Below the pieces are notes generated by a model. That model was given only the letters and a program-made list of their open reading frames with translations. It made no database searches and had not been told where the DNA came from. Both the position numbers and the translations under genes were made by a program. A stretch of 64,000 nt of DNA from Persicaria tinctoria (lineage: Eukaryota > Streptophyta > Magnoliopsida > Caryophyllales > Polygonaceae), in contig JBANSL010000009.1 of the NCBI GenBank assembly GCA_037127255.1, forward strand, positions 18,871,475-18,935,474. Direction: 5' to 3'. Shown piece by piece: positions 13,201-23,752 of the stretch; position 1 is the first letter of the stretch, and each line of letters begins with the position of its first letter.

Positions 13201-13854
13201 TCCCCCATCAAAGATATCCCCGACGGTTGTCATATGCTTCATTTTGGGTATTCAAATCAGTGGTGAGGATGCATACAAGAAAATCCGTGCTGGTGCAAGC
13301 CTTGTCCAACTTTATACTGCACTTGCATATGGTGGACCTGCTCTAATACCACAGATAAAGGTATAATCAACCTTAACGAGAGAAATATGCCTGAATAATG
13401 TTCACTGATCTTTAAAATTAGTTCCTTGAGATGGATTTATCACATAGCCTTTTGAATTTTATCCAATAGCTGAGACTGCAGTGTTTCTACTATTTTAAAC
13501 ACGGGAGTGTTGAGTAAATCAACTGATCAAAAGGTGATCATATGAATCCTCTAATAATATATCTTTATAGGTAAATATGTATACAGTCAGTGACTCATAA
13601 AGTATCCTCTACCTTGTCTACGAATGCTGGAAGTAAGCTAAGAGCAGAGCTTGAAAGTATAAAATTGTTAATGTTAATGAACAAAGCATAGATTTGACTT
13701 ATTGTCGGTATATGTCTGCAATTTGCAATGCAAAATGGTTCCCTCGCATTTCCTCAACCCCGGACTCTTATTTTTGCAGGCAGAGTTGGCTGAATGCTTA
13801 GAAAGAGACGGCTTCAAGACAATCCAAGATGCAATCGGGGCTGACTTCAGATAG
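7254..13854 (+). CDS. PYRD: Dihydroorotate dehydrogenase (quinone), mitochondrial, class 2
   Basis: It oxidises dihydroorotate to orotate with electrons passed to ubiquinone, the fourth step of de novo pyrimidine synthesis, at the mitochondrial inner membrane. The exons are 7254-7421, 10003-10085, 10367-10690, 10863-11115, 11425-11505, 11592-11699, 11775-11804, 12121-12258, 13122-13159, 13261-13360 and 13780-13854. They join in phase to 465 residues, close to the usual plant length of about 460. Residues 1-56 form a Ser/Ala-rich presequence. A hydrophobic helix ([14 protein letters not shown]) anchors it. Family motifs are visible in order: [67 protein letters not shown] (catalytic Ser loop), [27 protein letters not shown] and [16 protein letters not shown] (phosphate/FMN binding). 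Intron 1 is 2.6 kb and exon 7 is only 30 nt. The ATG is the first in the leader and has a good context (GCCATGGCC). Confidence 0.96.
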
Positions 13855-14303
13855 CCATGGCGCTTCAATGGGGATTAATGTCTGCCAAAAAATTGACTAT
13901 TTATACATGGACAAGGGAGTACCGAGAATGATTATCAGAGTTTTCGTATCCACTTCCCTTTGCGTACTGCACGCACCAAGCCTGTTGTTCAGGTACATTT
14001 GATCATCCCATCTTTCCGAGATGCTCCTATATCTGTGTGTAAGATATAAAGAGATACACGAGAGACCGAGGGGGAAAGAATCACATTGAGCCAATTATAT
14101 CCCCTTCTAGGGACACATTCTATTACAGCCTGTTTTTCCTGCCATATTTGTGGTCACTAGATAAACTATCTACCTAGAGTTTTCAACCATTTCCGAAATT
14201 TACCCTAATATAACAAATTGACTCAATGAGCATGTCACGTAAAAATACCAAGTGTTAGCCCTTGAAAGGGCATGCTAAAGGCACTAGATTTTTTGTGTGG
14301 GCA
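13855..14303. other. 3' UTR and flank of PYRD
   Basis: It follows the PYRD stop codon directly and holds no recognisable gene. The antisense open frame at 13897-14094 resembles nothing known. Confidence 0.45.
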
Positions 14304-14311
14304 CTCTAGAC

Positions 14312-14526
14312 CAGGGGCAGATCCTGGACCGTTATTCCGGGGATACTTGAAGGTAAATTTTTCATCATTCCGAGAATGTTTAAAGGTATAAAAAAAATTT
14401 CTTTTGTAATTTTTTTCCCGGGTTGGGGATGCTTGACGTAAAATATTAGGAAATTAACACTAAATTTTTTATTTTTTTTTTTGGGATGCTTGAGCATACC
14501 TAACCTAACAAAAGCATCCACCACTG
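14312..14526. mobile_element. hAT-type MITE, 215 bp, 8-bp TSD
   Basis: The ends CAGGGGCAGATCC and (reversed) CAGTGGTGGATGC are imperfect terminal inverted repeats. They are flanked by a perfect 8-bp direct repeat CTCTAGAC at 14304-14311 and 14527-14534. An 8-bp duplication is the hAT hallmark. The interior has no coding sequence. Confidence 0.75.
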
Positions 14527-14534
14527 CTCTAGAC

Positions 14535-15324
14535 CTCCAAAAGGAAAATTATCGAAATGGTTATATGTATCGAGCACAAGTGCAATATGTAGTCTGACAC
14601 ACGTCTAGTATTAAATATGTCTGAACGGATCCTTAATCCGTTCGAAATAAAATTTTGAAAAAAATAAAGTTGATTTAAAAAAAAAAACACACGCACCTTC
14701 GGATCCTTGATCCGATCACAAGGCTATTTTTTTTTAAAAAAAAAATTGACTTGTATTTTTTTTCCCCACAATTTTAATAGGAACAGAAGAATAAAGGTTC
14801 GTTCGTGACATGAAACATATCTTTGATCCGTTCGCAGCATTTTTAACGTCAAACGCATTTAATGATGGACATGTGTCAAACTGTGGTTTTAAAAAAATGA
14901 TTCACATTTTTATGTAAACTTGTACAGTTCATGGGTCATGGAGCGATTTTTACAAAATAAAATCTTAATAACAAAATAAATTAATATTGTATAATTAAAT
15001 AAAATATTGGTTTAATATTTTGAATTAAACTTATAAGAACAAACTCACAAACGAAAGGCGTAATAAGTTCATTCAGGATGAATTCCATTATGATAGTATA
15101 TAAAGATTTACAAATATGTTATATATTAATTTAATATTTTAAATTAAATTCATTTTTCTATTAAAGCATTCGCACCCATAAATTGAATTTGCTCAAGTAA
15201 ATGGGGGTCCGAAAGCAAATTTTGCTTTAAGCAAATGAAATTCATATTTTGCTCAAGCAAGTTATTTTTTCCACACTTTGTTGCCTTTCCAAATCTTCTA
15301 TCTATATATATCTTCTATATCTTT
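14535..15324. other. AT-rich intergenic DNA
   Basis: No gene is seen. There are several copies of a GATCCTTRATCCGTTC-like phrase (14625-14840). At 15163 there is a TAAAGCATTCGCACCC end-like motif, which resembles the reversed sequence near 22300-22320 (TAAGAGCATCTGCACC). These may be the ends of related non-autonomous transposons. Confidence 0.35.
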
Positions 15325-15744
15325 TCTTTTATATTATATAGTAAAAGAAGCTTTTTTATCATAAATGAGGTTGAATAAATGATAAATGTTGAAGATTAAA
15401 AAAAAAATCATCACTTGAGTAAATGATAAATTAGATAATTTTAAATTAGAAGTTAAAAAGTCTAATTAACATTATCTATCTATTCAATTATTTGTATTTT
15501 GCTCTTTAAAAGTAGAAAACCAATTATTATTATTTTTTTTAAAATCAACACTCGAGTAAAAACCGAGGTGTTGAATAAAGAGAAATTTTGGTGAAATATC
15601 ACCTTTTCTAATTCAATTAGATTATTAGCACCCTAAGAAAATAAAGTGGTCGTTATAACACCTTATTAAAAAAAAATTAGTCTCCTAACACTCATACTTG
15701 TTCGCGCTCTCTCACGTTGTTCTTCTTCCTGCTCACACCTTCGA

Positions 15745-16083
15745 ATGTCGTCGTCTCCGCCTTACTCCTCCTCTGTCGTCATCAGAGAACCGATCTCCGC
15801 GTCTCTGGCTGAATCCGCTCCTTCTGCGCCCCTTTCTCCTTCCTGCTCACACTCTCCTTCCCCTTCTTCACAACCTCAGTACAACCTTCTCTACAAGAGA
15901 CTGCAACCTAGATCCGGATCTGGATTAGGTGTCGTGCGAGACGATATGTTGGTGAACTCTGGACTTCTCCTCCAACCACTGGAGATCCGGCCACCAGTTC
16001 CACCACCCGCACCGCCTTTTCTCTTTCCCTTATTTTTCCTCTTTCTTCCTTCTATCAGATTCACCCCCACAATGGAACCCTAA
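15745..16083 (+). other. GC-richer Ser/Pro-rich open frame, possibly a captured first exon
   Basis: This 112-residue open frame is much richer in GC than its surroundings and codes mostly Ser, Pro and Leu. It sits upstream of the VPS2-like exons in the same orientation. It does not resemble the normal VPS2 first exon. It could be the 5' leader of another captured gene, or a chance frame in a pyrimidine-rich leader. Confidence 0.25.
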
Positions 16084-16218
16084 CTCCTTCACCGAGATTG
16101 TATAATCCAAACAAACTCTCCATAAAATGCAAATCTCAGCAAATCGATCAGTCAATCATTCCAAAATTTACATTCTCTCGGTATCTGATTTCGAAAATCT
16201 CAGGGAATTGAGCGGATT

Positions 16219-18082
16219 GCAGAAGGTAATATGCTTGATGAAGGCCGCCGAGCAACAACAAACTAGGATGAGCAAAAGGGAGATGGCAGTTGCAACAAGA
16301 GGTAGAACGTGTCTCAACTTTGAGTTGCTTATGAAATATGTTCATGGTTGAATCTTTGAATTGCTAGATTAAAAAACTAAACTGGTGGTCTGGTAGAACT
16401 GTGATTGATTCAATTTAGCAAGTTTAGAACTTCAGTGATTTTTTTGGTGTGTTTTGAACAAATGTACTTGATAGATTTCCTGGATGTAGATGCAAATGTA
16501 GTCTTTTGGTAGATTAATGTGGTGACTACATCCAGATTATCACAAAATTGATACATGTCTTATGCTGGCAACTGTTTTGTTGTTACATTACCTAAGAGAC
16601 TTCCTTCATGAACATGCTTACTTAATAAATCGCAACTAAAGAAAATGAGCAAGACATTGATCTTGAAAGGATCTAAATTAAGAGTCCGAATCTGAATTTA
16701 TAGTTCTCGAGCGCCTACTTTGTACAAGTTCCTACATTCCTATCACATATTGCTCCATTTCTTTTGCTTTCTTTTCAGGTATTGAACGTGAGATTGGATC
16801 ACTGCAGTTGGAGGTTTGTTCATAACCCTGTGTCAATGCGAATTTTTCTAGTGATCACCCTAGAAAATGTTTGTCCTGATTTGTAATTGGAACTACAGGA
16901 GAAGAAATTGGTAGCTGAAATCAAGAAAGAGGCTAAGAGTGGCAATGGGGTAAGTGCATATCTGAATTTCCAGGATTTAGATAGCATGGCCTCTACAGAT
17001 TATGCCTTTCTGCATGAATTCTTTGTTGGCATCTATATAGTTTCTGAGACCCAAATTTGAGATCTAGATAGGTATAATAGATATGAATGATAAGGATTCC
17101 CACATCTGTTCTTGCCCAAAACAGATTTATGAGAAATTGAGACTCTTGCCAAACAGATTTATGAAAAATTAAGACGAGAAGTGTTTCTCACGCAACTCCT
17201 GTAACTCTTAACTATAAAAGACGGACATCAACGTTATACGGATGGAGAAAAAAATTCTCCATCCTTACGGTGTTTTGCATCTTACTGAATCTAAAATCTG
17301 ATCTAGTGCAAAGTAAGTAAAACAACATACTTTTTGGCATTGTCATCAAGGCTTCCACCCGAATTTTAGCTCGTCAACTAGTTCGTTTGTGTCAGCATAT
17401 AGTCAATTTGCAAGGCAGTCGTGCTCAGATTAGGGGTGTTGCAACTCATACACAGGTCACTTTTCTTTTCTAAATTGCTTTTTTCAGTATATATGGTTTT
17501 GTCTTTAGTGAAACGGGTGGATTATGTTTCTTTGGACAAGCAATGTACGCTAGTACTTCGATTTCTACTGGTATGAAAGGCGCAACTAAAGCTATGACTG
17601 CCATGAACAAGGTTTGCATTCTTCCTTGTCTATTGATGAAAATGAAAGGAAATAAGAAAAGAAACTATGAAAAAACACTAAAAGCAAACAATAAACGGAT
17701 GAATATGACAGTCAAATTTTATATCAATTGAAGCCCTCACATTCATTCTGAAAAACTACAAGTTGTAAAATGAAGCCAACTAAATGGCATTTCTTAATGA
17801 ATAATATGAAGATGGATCAAAAACTGCAACCTTAGTTTCAGTCCGTATGTGGACCTATGTCCTCTTCTGCTCGGATTCCTCCACTATTGGTCCAGTGATC
17901 TTAGTTCAAATTCCACTATATTACTGTCAAAGTGAAGAGGATGAGCTGAATATAGCATGGATCAGCAACTTTAATAGATTAACCCCATCCTTTTCATTCC
18001 CTTTCTTCAGCAAATGGCTCCTGTTAAACAAGCTAAGCTGATCAGGGAGTTCCAAAAGCAATCAGCCCAGATGGACACCACG
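16219..18082 (+). pseudogene. VPS2/CHMP2-like ESCRT-III gene fragment (broken)
   Basis: Exon-like blocks read SKREMAVATRG (ending 16301), IEREIGSLQLE (16779-16813), EKKLVAEIKKEAKSGNG (16899-16949), a block including ILARQLVRL and GSRAQIRGVATHTQ (17351-17455), MYASTSISTGMKGATKAM (about 17541-17611) and APVKQAKLIREFQKQSAQM (18011-18082). Order and content are those of plant VPS2.2/VPS2.3, ESCRT-III subunits that form membrane-remodelling filaments on endosomes. Several lesions argue against function. The normal N-terminal start (MNIF-type) is missing. The acceptor before the MYAST block reads ACAAG|CAATG, which would shift the frame by one base. A conserved Arg is Cys (LVRLCQ). Everything after QMDTT is absent, including the C-terminal regulatory half and MIM motif. 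It lies inside the probable Helitron, so capture is the likely origin. Confidence 0.75.
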
Positions 18083-18311
18083 GTAAAATCTACTAGTTCT
18101 TATGCTTGTGGATGTTCGTCCTTTCTGATTGTTTATGAAAAAAGACATGGTCATACATAAACTTGGCATTTCTTCCTTCCTCTTTGCTTTATGAATTATG
18201 CTTCTTGATATGTTGTTTTTTTGGATGTTACTTTAGGTTTGGCATCTTTGTGGCATATTTTAGATTCCAGATACCTAATGTATGCCTTTACCTAGCTACT
18301 TGGCGTATGCT

Positions 18312-18600
18312 TCAAGGTTTTGCATAAAGATATTCTGTGAATCTATGGGGTTCAGAAATATCTTGCATACCTTTCCCAGATTTTTTGAACAGATTACATC
18401 CACTCCCATGTTTTCCCTGCAGTTCGTCTTTCCTTGATATTGATTCCTCAAAGAACATCCTCATTTTTCCATCCCAATTCATATCATTCTTCATGACAGG
18501 CCTTGTGCCTTTGGCATCATCCTTCTTTCTCTCCATTGACTCCCTAGCACTTTCCAGTTTTAATTTAGCCCAGTCCATTGCCTCTTTCCAGGTTGTATTT
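18312..18600 (-). pseudogene. Antisense gene fragment of unknown family
   Basis: The minus strand encodes a charged, clearly protein-like stretch (for example MDWAKLKLESARESMERKKD and MNWDGKMRMFFEESISRKDE) ending at a plausible donor (GGGAAAG|GTATGC). Near the end the sensible reading seems to move to another frame, where WEWM is followed by a stop. This suggests a frameshifted exon. I do not recognise the family. It is opposite in orientation to the VPS2 fragment and in the same probable Helitron, so it may be a second captured gene piece. Confidence 0.4.
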
Positions 18601-19059
18601 TTATATCCTCTTGAAATCTGTGTTTGGTTTTTTTTTTTTACCCTTTTTTATACTACTGTGTTTGTTTCTGCCTGCAGCCATAAAATGCAGGTTGAATTGT
18701 TTATTGTTGTGAAGTGTGCATGCCTCCATTCATCTGTCATTGCACAAATTAGAAATGTGTATCTTGCCCTGCTAGATTCTTCGGGCAACAGCAGTGCACA
18801 CCCTCCCATTGGTGTTGTGGGTCTTGATTGGAAAATTTCATTAGTTTAGTGTGTGATGCCAATTTCATGTATTCCATAGAGGAAACTTGTCTTCTACATG
18901 TATGCTTGCGTAACTATCAATTCATCGCATGTTCCAAATCCGGATTAATATCATCTCGATTAGCTTCATGTTTTTACAATGAATTGATTTTTCTTTTATT
19001 CAACCCACAACTTTGTTTATTGCGGTTGATTAAGTTCAATTGAGACATGCTAATGTTGT

Positions 19060-19870
19060 TGCATTTTTTAGTTGCCTTTGGAGCTATTTTATTTGCCTTT
19101 GGAGCGACCGATTCCACGTTTTAAGATTCTCCGTCATCAATTATATAAAAATGTCACCAGAAACAATTACGATTGTCATCAATGTATAAAAGTTGTCAAT
19201 AAAATATGTAAAAATAACATTTCATGCTCCTATATCATCAATTGTATAAAAAAATGTGATAAAAATGCCATCAACAAAAGATGTCATCATAAATGATTGA
19301 GATAAATGAAGTGTAATTACACAAGTGATTGCACCAATGAAGTGGCATCAAATGATTTGATTAAAAAAAGTGAGATCAAATAATTACATTAGAAAAATGG
19401 TATCAAAACACTACTTTAAAAAACTTGCATCACATTAAAGAAAAAAAATGTCATCAAAATACTACTTTGAAAAAATATGGCATAACGGTAAAAAAAACAT
19501 ATCATCAAAACATTGACATAAAAAAGTGTCATCAGTAGTCAATAGTAAAAAAAAAAGGTATCAATGGTCCACATGACATCACAGTAAACAAAAAATGTCA
19601 TCAAAGTTTGAAAAAAGTGGCATCACACAACATCAAAAACACTACTTCAAAAAGTGGCATCACATTAAGGAAAAAATGTAATTAAAAATTTGGCATCAAA
19701 ACATTATGAAAAATGGCATCAAAAAAAGCGGCATCAGTTGGTAAAAAAAAACCGAAAGAGTCGGTCAACGTTGACCAGTCAACGTTGACCGATTGGGAAG
19801 GGTGCTAGCCTACCTAATAAAATTAATTTGGGTGCTAATTATCTAATTAAATGTTCAAAATAAGCTATTT
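19060..19870 (+). repeat. TGRCATCA-array repeat family, copy 2
   Basis: From about 19140 to 19740 the phrase TGGCATCA or TGTCATCA recurs every 15-35 bases, separated by A-rich spacers. It ends in two adjacent GTCAACGTTGACC palindromes (about 19768-19790) and a tail similar to copies 1 and 3. The arrangement is too irregular for a classical satellite. The short open frames in it are chance products of the phrase. Confidence 0.65.
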
Positions 19871-20663
19871 AGCAAAAACACCCTTGAATAAATGATGAAT
19901 GTTAAAGATTTCTTGAAAGTAGAAAACCATCTTTATAAGAAGTAACTTTAATTTAACATTATCTAATCAACTATTTGTGTGATGTTTTGAAAGTAGAAAA
20001 CCAATTGAGTAAAAATCAACACTTGAGTAAAAATCATCTTTATAAGAAGTTAAAAGTTTAATTTAACATTATCTAATCAATTTTTTGTGTGATATTTTGA
20101 GAGCAGAAAAACCAATTATCATTTTTAAAATCAACACTTGAATGTTTGATTAAAAAAATAAATACTTGAGTAAACATAATATACAAAGAAAACAAAAAAA
20201 ATAAAATTACATTCATAAGCTTCATCAAATAGTTTTAAATTGTAAATTACCAAAAATAGACCCCATATATATAAATAATTTATTAGAAACAATAATATAT
20301 TTTAAAACATTTAATACTATATAATTTTTATTGATGAATAAATAAGTACTCCGTATAACAGTAAGATGCATGCTCTACCATAATTTCAATTTTCAACAAG
20401 AAAAAAACAATGTATAAAAAAAACTAAAATAGTTTTAGCACAATCTAGATGGAAAATTAAAACCTTGCATACTTAATTTAAGAAATAACTAAAATGTGAA
20501 ATGAAAAAAGTCTAAAAAAAAGATCAAGTAGATTAGGCCAGGTTAATTTCTATTTAATTAATTTTTAATTTTGATTCGTTTTTATTTGAATTAAAATATG
20601 AATATATAACTTTACCAGTATAAAAGTCGATAATCACGTGCGTAGCACAGGGTAGTCCACTAG

Positions 20664-22576
20664 TAACACATAAAAGAAGCTTTTTTTTGTCATTAATGGG
20701 AAGGAGTGAATTGAAGAATTAGTGAATTTACTATTTTTAAAATTAAATTTGTGCATAAAGGTAGATATAAAAATAATTGGTGAAATTTATTTATTTTTCA
20801 ATTAAAATTAAAAATATTGAAAGGGTAAGTAGAAGGAGAATTATTACATTTTTTTCCATATATAACAGTAAGTAGGGGTGGACGTGGGACGAGACGGGAC
20901 GAGATGGGGGTCGTCCCGCGTCCCGTCCCGCGTAATTTTTGCGGCACGGGACCGGGACGGGATTCACTACTTTTTTTTCAATCCTGCACGGGCCTTATTC
21001 CTCACGGAACGGGAAGTATGGCTATGAAAAGTAAAAAAATCTATATAATTGATAATATTTTAATTCTCCCATTTGTTTCTAGAGCGGGGAATGAAAAATA
21101 AATCAATAAAAACAAATGGGGCTCAATTGGTATATGAAAATATTTTGCAAACTATAATTCAAATTAAATAACATGAAACTATATATAATATGAACTTTTT
21201 TTCACATTTTTTTTTTCACATTTGTTTTTATAAATTCAAACTATAATTCAAATTAAATAGCAAGTGTGATAGTATTGTTCGGGCCTATCTTCGCTTCGTG
21301 TCCCTTATCGGAGCTTATGTGGGCAAGGGAGTTCTAAACTCGGGTCCCAATCCCCATCCTCCCTGCATTTTCAATCCTCCTTCCTCTAGCCGGCCATTGT
21401 CTCTGGGTGATCGTCATCGGTTTTGCATCACCTCTTTCCTGCCCTATTTGGTTTCTCCTAGGCTATTGGTGGTCCGAATGGGGTAATGTTGTGTTGGTCC
21501 AAATAGTTGTGCTTTGGGGCCAACGTATTTCCTCGGGCCCGAGGCGGCCCGTGTAAACTGTATATCAAAAAAAATTAAATTATATATATGTATTTATATA
21601 TAACTCGATTGAGTTTTAAAAAAAACCCATATGGTTCGATACACCTCTTTTACGAGCGTTGAAATTCGTGTCTTTATTGGCCGGTTTTCGGGTGTTTTCT
21701 TCGGGTAGCGTGTGGCTTTGTCTTTGGTGTTTCTAGGCGGTCTATAACTTTGTTGGGTGTGTTGCGTCAGGAGTTGGGACAGGTTGGGGTCGTGGTAGTG
21801 TGTTAAGGGTCGACTCCGTATCCGGGAGACTGGTCCTTGGAGTTTCGTCTTCATTGCCCACTGGAGTTAGACTCTTGTTATCCGGGAGATTGGTCCTTGA
21901 AGTTTCGTTCTTCGGCAGCGTCCTCAACGTTCGGTTTTAGTTTGGCCTAGTTTATTTCATTTCAAAGTGCATGTTTCGTGGTAATTGTGCATTTTTTTTT
22001 GTTTCTTGTATTTTTGGCTTTTTTTGTATGTTCAACGGTTCACCCCTCTGCCGACTTGTCGACCTCTCGAGTTTCATGTATGTCTGAGCTCAAATTATTA
22101 CTTAATAAAAAAAATCAGCTTTGTGGGTGTTAGGAGAGCAAATGGATGAGCAATTAATGCTCAAGTGAATGAGAGAGCAAATAAAATTAGTTGACTGGGT
22201 GGGCAAGATGTACACCGGTGTGCTCCCTAAATCACTTTGCTCATGCAAATTGTTATGGTCTCACCACTTGCTCAAACAATACTATCACACTTGCTTGTCG
22301 GTGCAGATGCTCTTAGTGTGAATTAAACTCATTGATTATGGGAAAGATGGAAATCAATTTCAAAATCGAAAAAAGGGAAAAAGGAAAAAAAAATGCGATT
22401 GATTGAAAAAGAGAGGATTAAGGTGTATGTGATACGTAGGGTAAAAAAATTTCTATTTTAAGCGTTTATATAAATATAGAATATCCTTTAAAACCCATGA
22501 TAGTTTTAAGGTTATTTGCTTAGACTCCCACTATAAAAGGGAGAAATTAGACACTATAATTCATGCAAGAAAATAC
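20664..22576. other. Intergenic DNA with unclassified repeat fragments
   Basis: Immediately after the Helitron CTAG end, AACACATAAAAGAAGC looks again like a Helitron 5' end. At 20878-20960 there is a G/C-rich GGGACGGGAC-type repeat. The piece 21280-22115 is richer in GC than its surroundings and ends in A-runs (21568-21576 and about 22105-22113), like 3' ends of truncated LINEs. It contains a 60-bp tandem duplication beginning at 21819 and 21879. The motif GCAAGTGTGATAGTATTGTT at about 21260 recurs inverted at about 22270. No gene is recognised. Confidence 0.35.
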
Positions 22577-22578
22577 TA

Positions 22579-23752
22579 CTCCATCTGTTAATTCAAACTT
22601 GGGGTAAATTCCTTTGGTAGTCCCTAACCTTTAAAGGTTAGTCACTATCAGTCCCTAACCTTTTTAAGTGTTAATTTTAGTCCCTAACCTTTTACATATT
22701 GCTACTATTGGTCCTTCCATCCAATTAAATGTCAACATTTTATTAAATGTACATTTTATAATTGTTTTTTCTAAATGAAAAACTATTTTAGTTATTGAAC
22801 CTCCTTATTAACTATTTTTATTTGTTATTTTAATACAAACTCTTGTATTAAAGTATAATTTATTATATTTTAAGATTTTTCACATATATATTCAAAATTT
22901 TATTTGTAAATTATAACTTCACACAATGAATGAGTTTTTAATGGAATACATTTATTTGGGCATATTAAATTTATTTGGGCATTTTTTTATTTGGGCAATG
23001 ATACATAATTAAAAAAGTTAAAATATATGACTTAAAATCCAATAGTAAGAAGTCCTATATTAAATTTATTTGGGCATTTTTTTAATTATCCTATTTAAAG
23101 GAATACATTTATTTTACACAATTTATATGCTACATGTTTTTGAAAGATTGGTAAATGTAATAAGTACTTTATTCGTATCAAAATAGTGGATGCTTAACTT
23201 GTTGACACATTTTTTAATAAGTTAAAAACTACACATAAAATATTTTTTTAATAATTAGCAAGTGGGAAAAAAATCAAATATTTTAAGATTAAGGTAATAT
23301 TGAACGGGGCCCCTAAAATTCATTAGACGGAAGTCACGGAACCATTTTCTAATCTCTCTTGGATTTATTTAGAAAATTAAATAATTTTATTATTTAGTTT
23401 AATTAGAAAATAGACGGGAGGACCAAATAGTAGCAATACCTAAAAGGTTAAGGACTAAAAGTAACACTTACAAAGGTTAGGGACCAATAGTGGCTAACCC
23501 TTAAAGGTTAGGGACCACCAAAGGAATTTACCCTTCAAACTTGTCGTTTACTATTCATGCACACTTTTTTAGAATGATAAAAACTATATATAATATGAAC
23601 TTTTTTTCACATTTGTTTTTATAAATTCATACTTAATAGGAATAAGTATGAAATTGTTAAAAAAAATATTAAAAAAGATATAATTTTACATAGTTTTTAA
23701 CACCTCAAAAAACGTGCATTAATAGTAAAACCTCAAATTTTAATTAATGGAG
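22579..23752. mobile_element. Stowaway-like MITE interrupted by a Mutator-like MITE
   Basis: The left part (22579-22601, CTCCATCTGTTAATTCAAAC) and the right part (23544-23752, starting TCGTTTACTATTCATGCAC) join into a MITE closely matching the one at 974-1197. The two halves are separated by the 932-bp element at 22602-23533. Removing that element and one TSD copy restores the expected sequence. The right terminus is degenerate (GGAGTGAG). Confidence 0.6.
22602..23533. mobile_element. Mutator-like foldback MITE, 932 bp, 10-bp TSD
   Basis: Long inverted repeats of about 120-135 bp form the ends, starting GGGTAAATTCCTTTGGTAG and built from repeats of GTCCCTAACCTTT. The flanking direct repeat TTCAAACTTG occurs at 22592-22601 and 23534-23543. 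The 10-bp duplication with long TIRs fits Mutator-like MITEs. The interior is AT-rich with no transposase. It is inserted in a Stowaway-like MITE. Confidence 0.75.

Larger units (their letters stand above)
15325..20663 (+). mobile_element. Probable non-autonomous Helitron carrying gene fragments
   Basis: The 3' end fits the Helitron pattern. There is a short hairpin GTGC-GTA-GCAC (20638-20648) in a context resembling the plant Helitron terminus, and 12 bases later comes CTAG at 20660-20663 followed by T. There are no terminal inverted repeats. The 5' end is less certain. It is placed near 15325, where a TC...TATAGTAAAAGAAGC sequence resembles plant Helitron 5' ends. Subterminal sequence at 15365-15560 is related to sequence at 19885-20130. 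No Rep/helicase is present. The interior carries a VPS2-like fragment, an antisense gene fragment and a TGRCATCA array. Confidence 0.55.

Noticed and set aside
15163..22320. One large transposon with TAAGAGCATCTGCACC-type ends enclosing the VPS2 region
   Set aside because: The two end motifs match only loosely and no TSD is visible; the Helitron interpretation explains the 3' border better.
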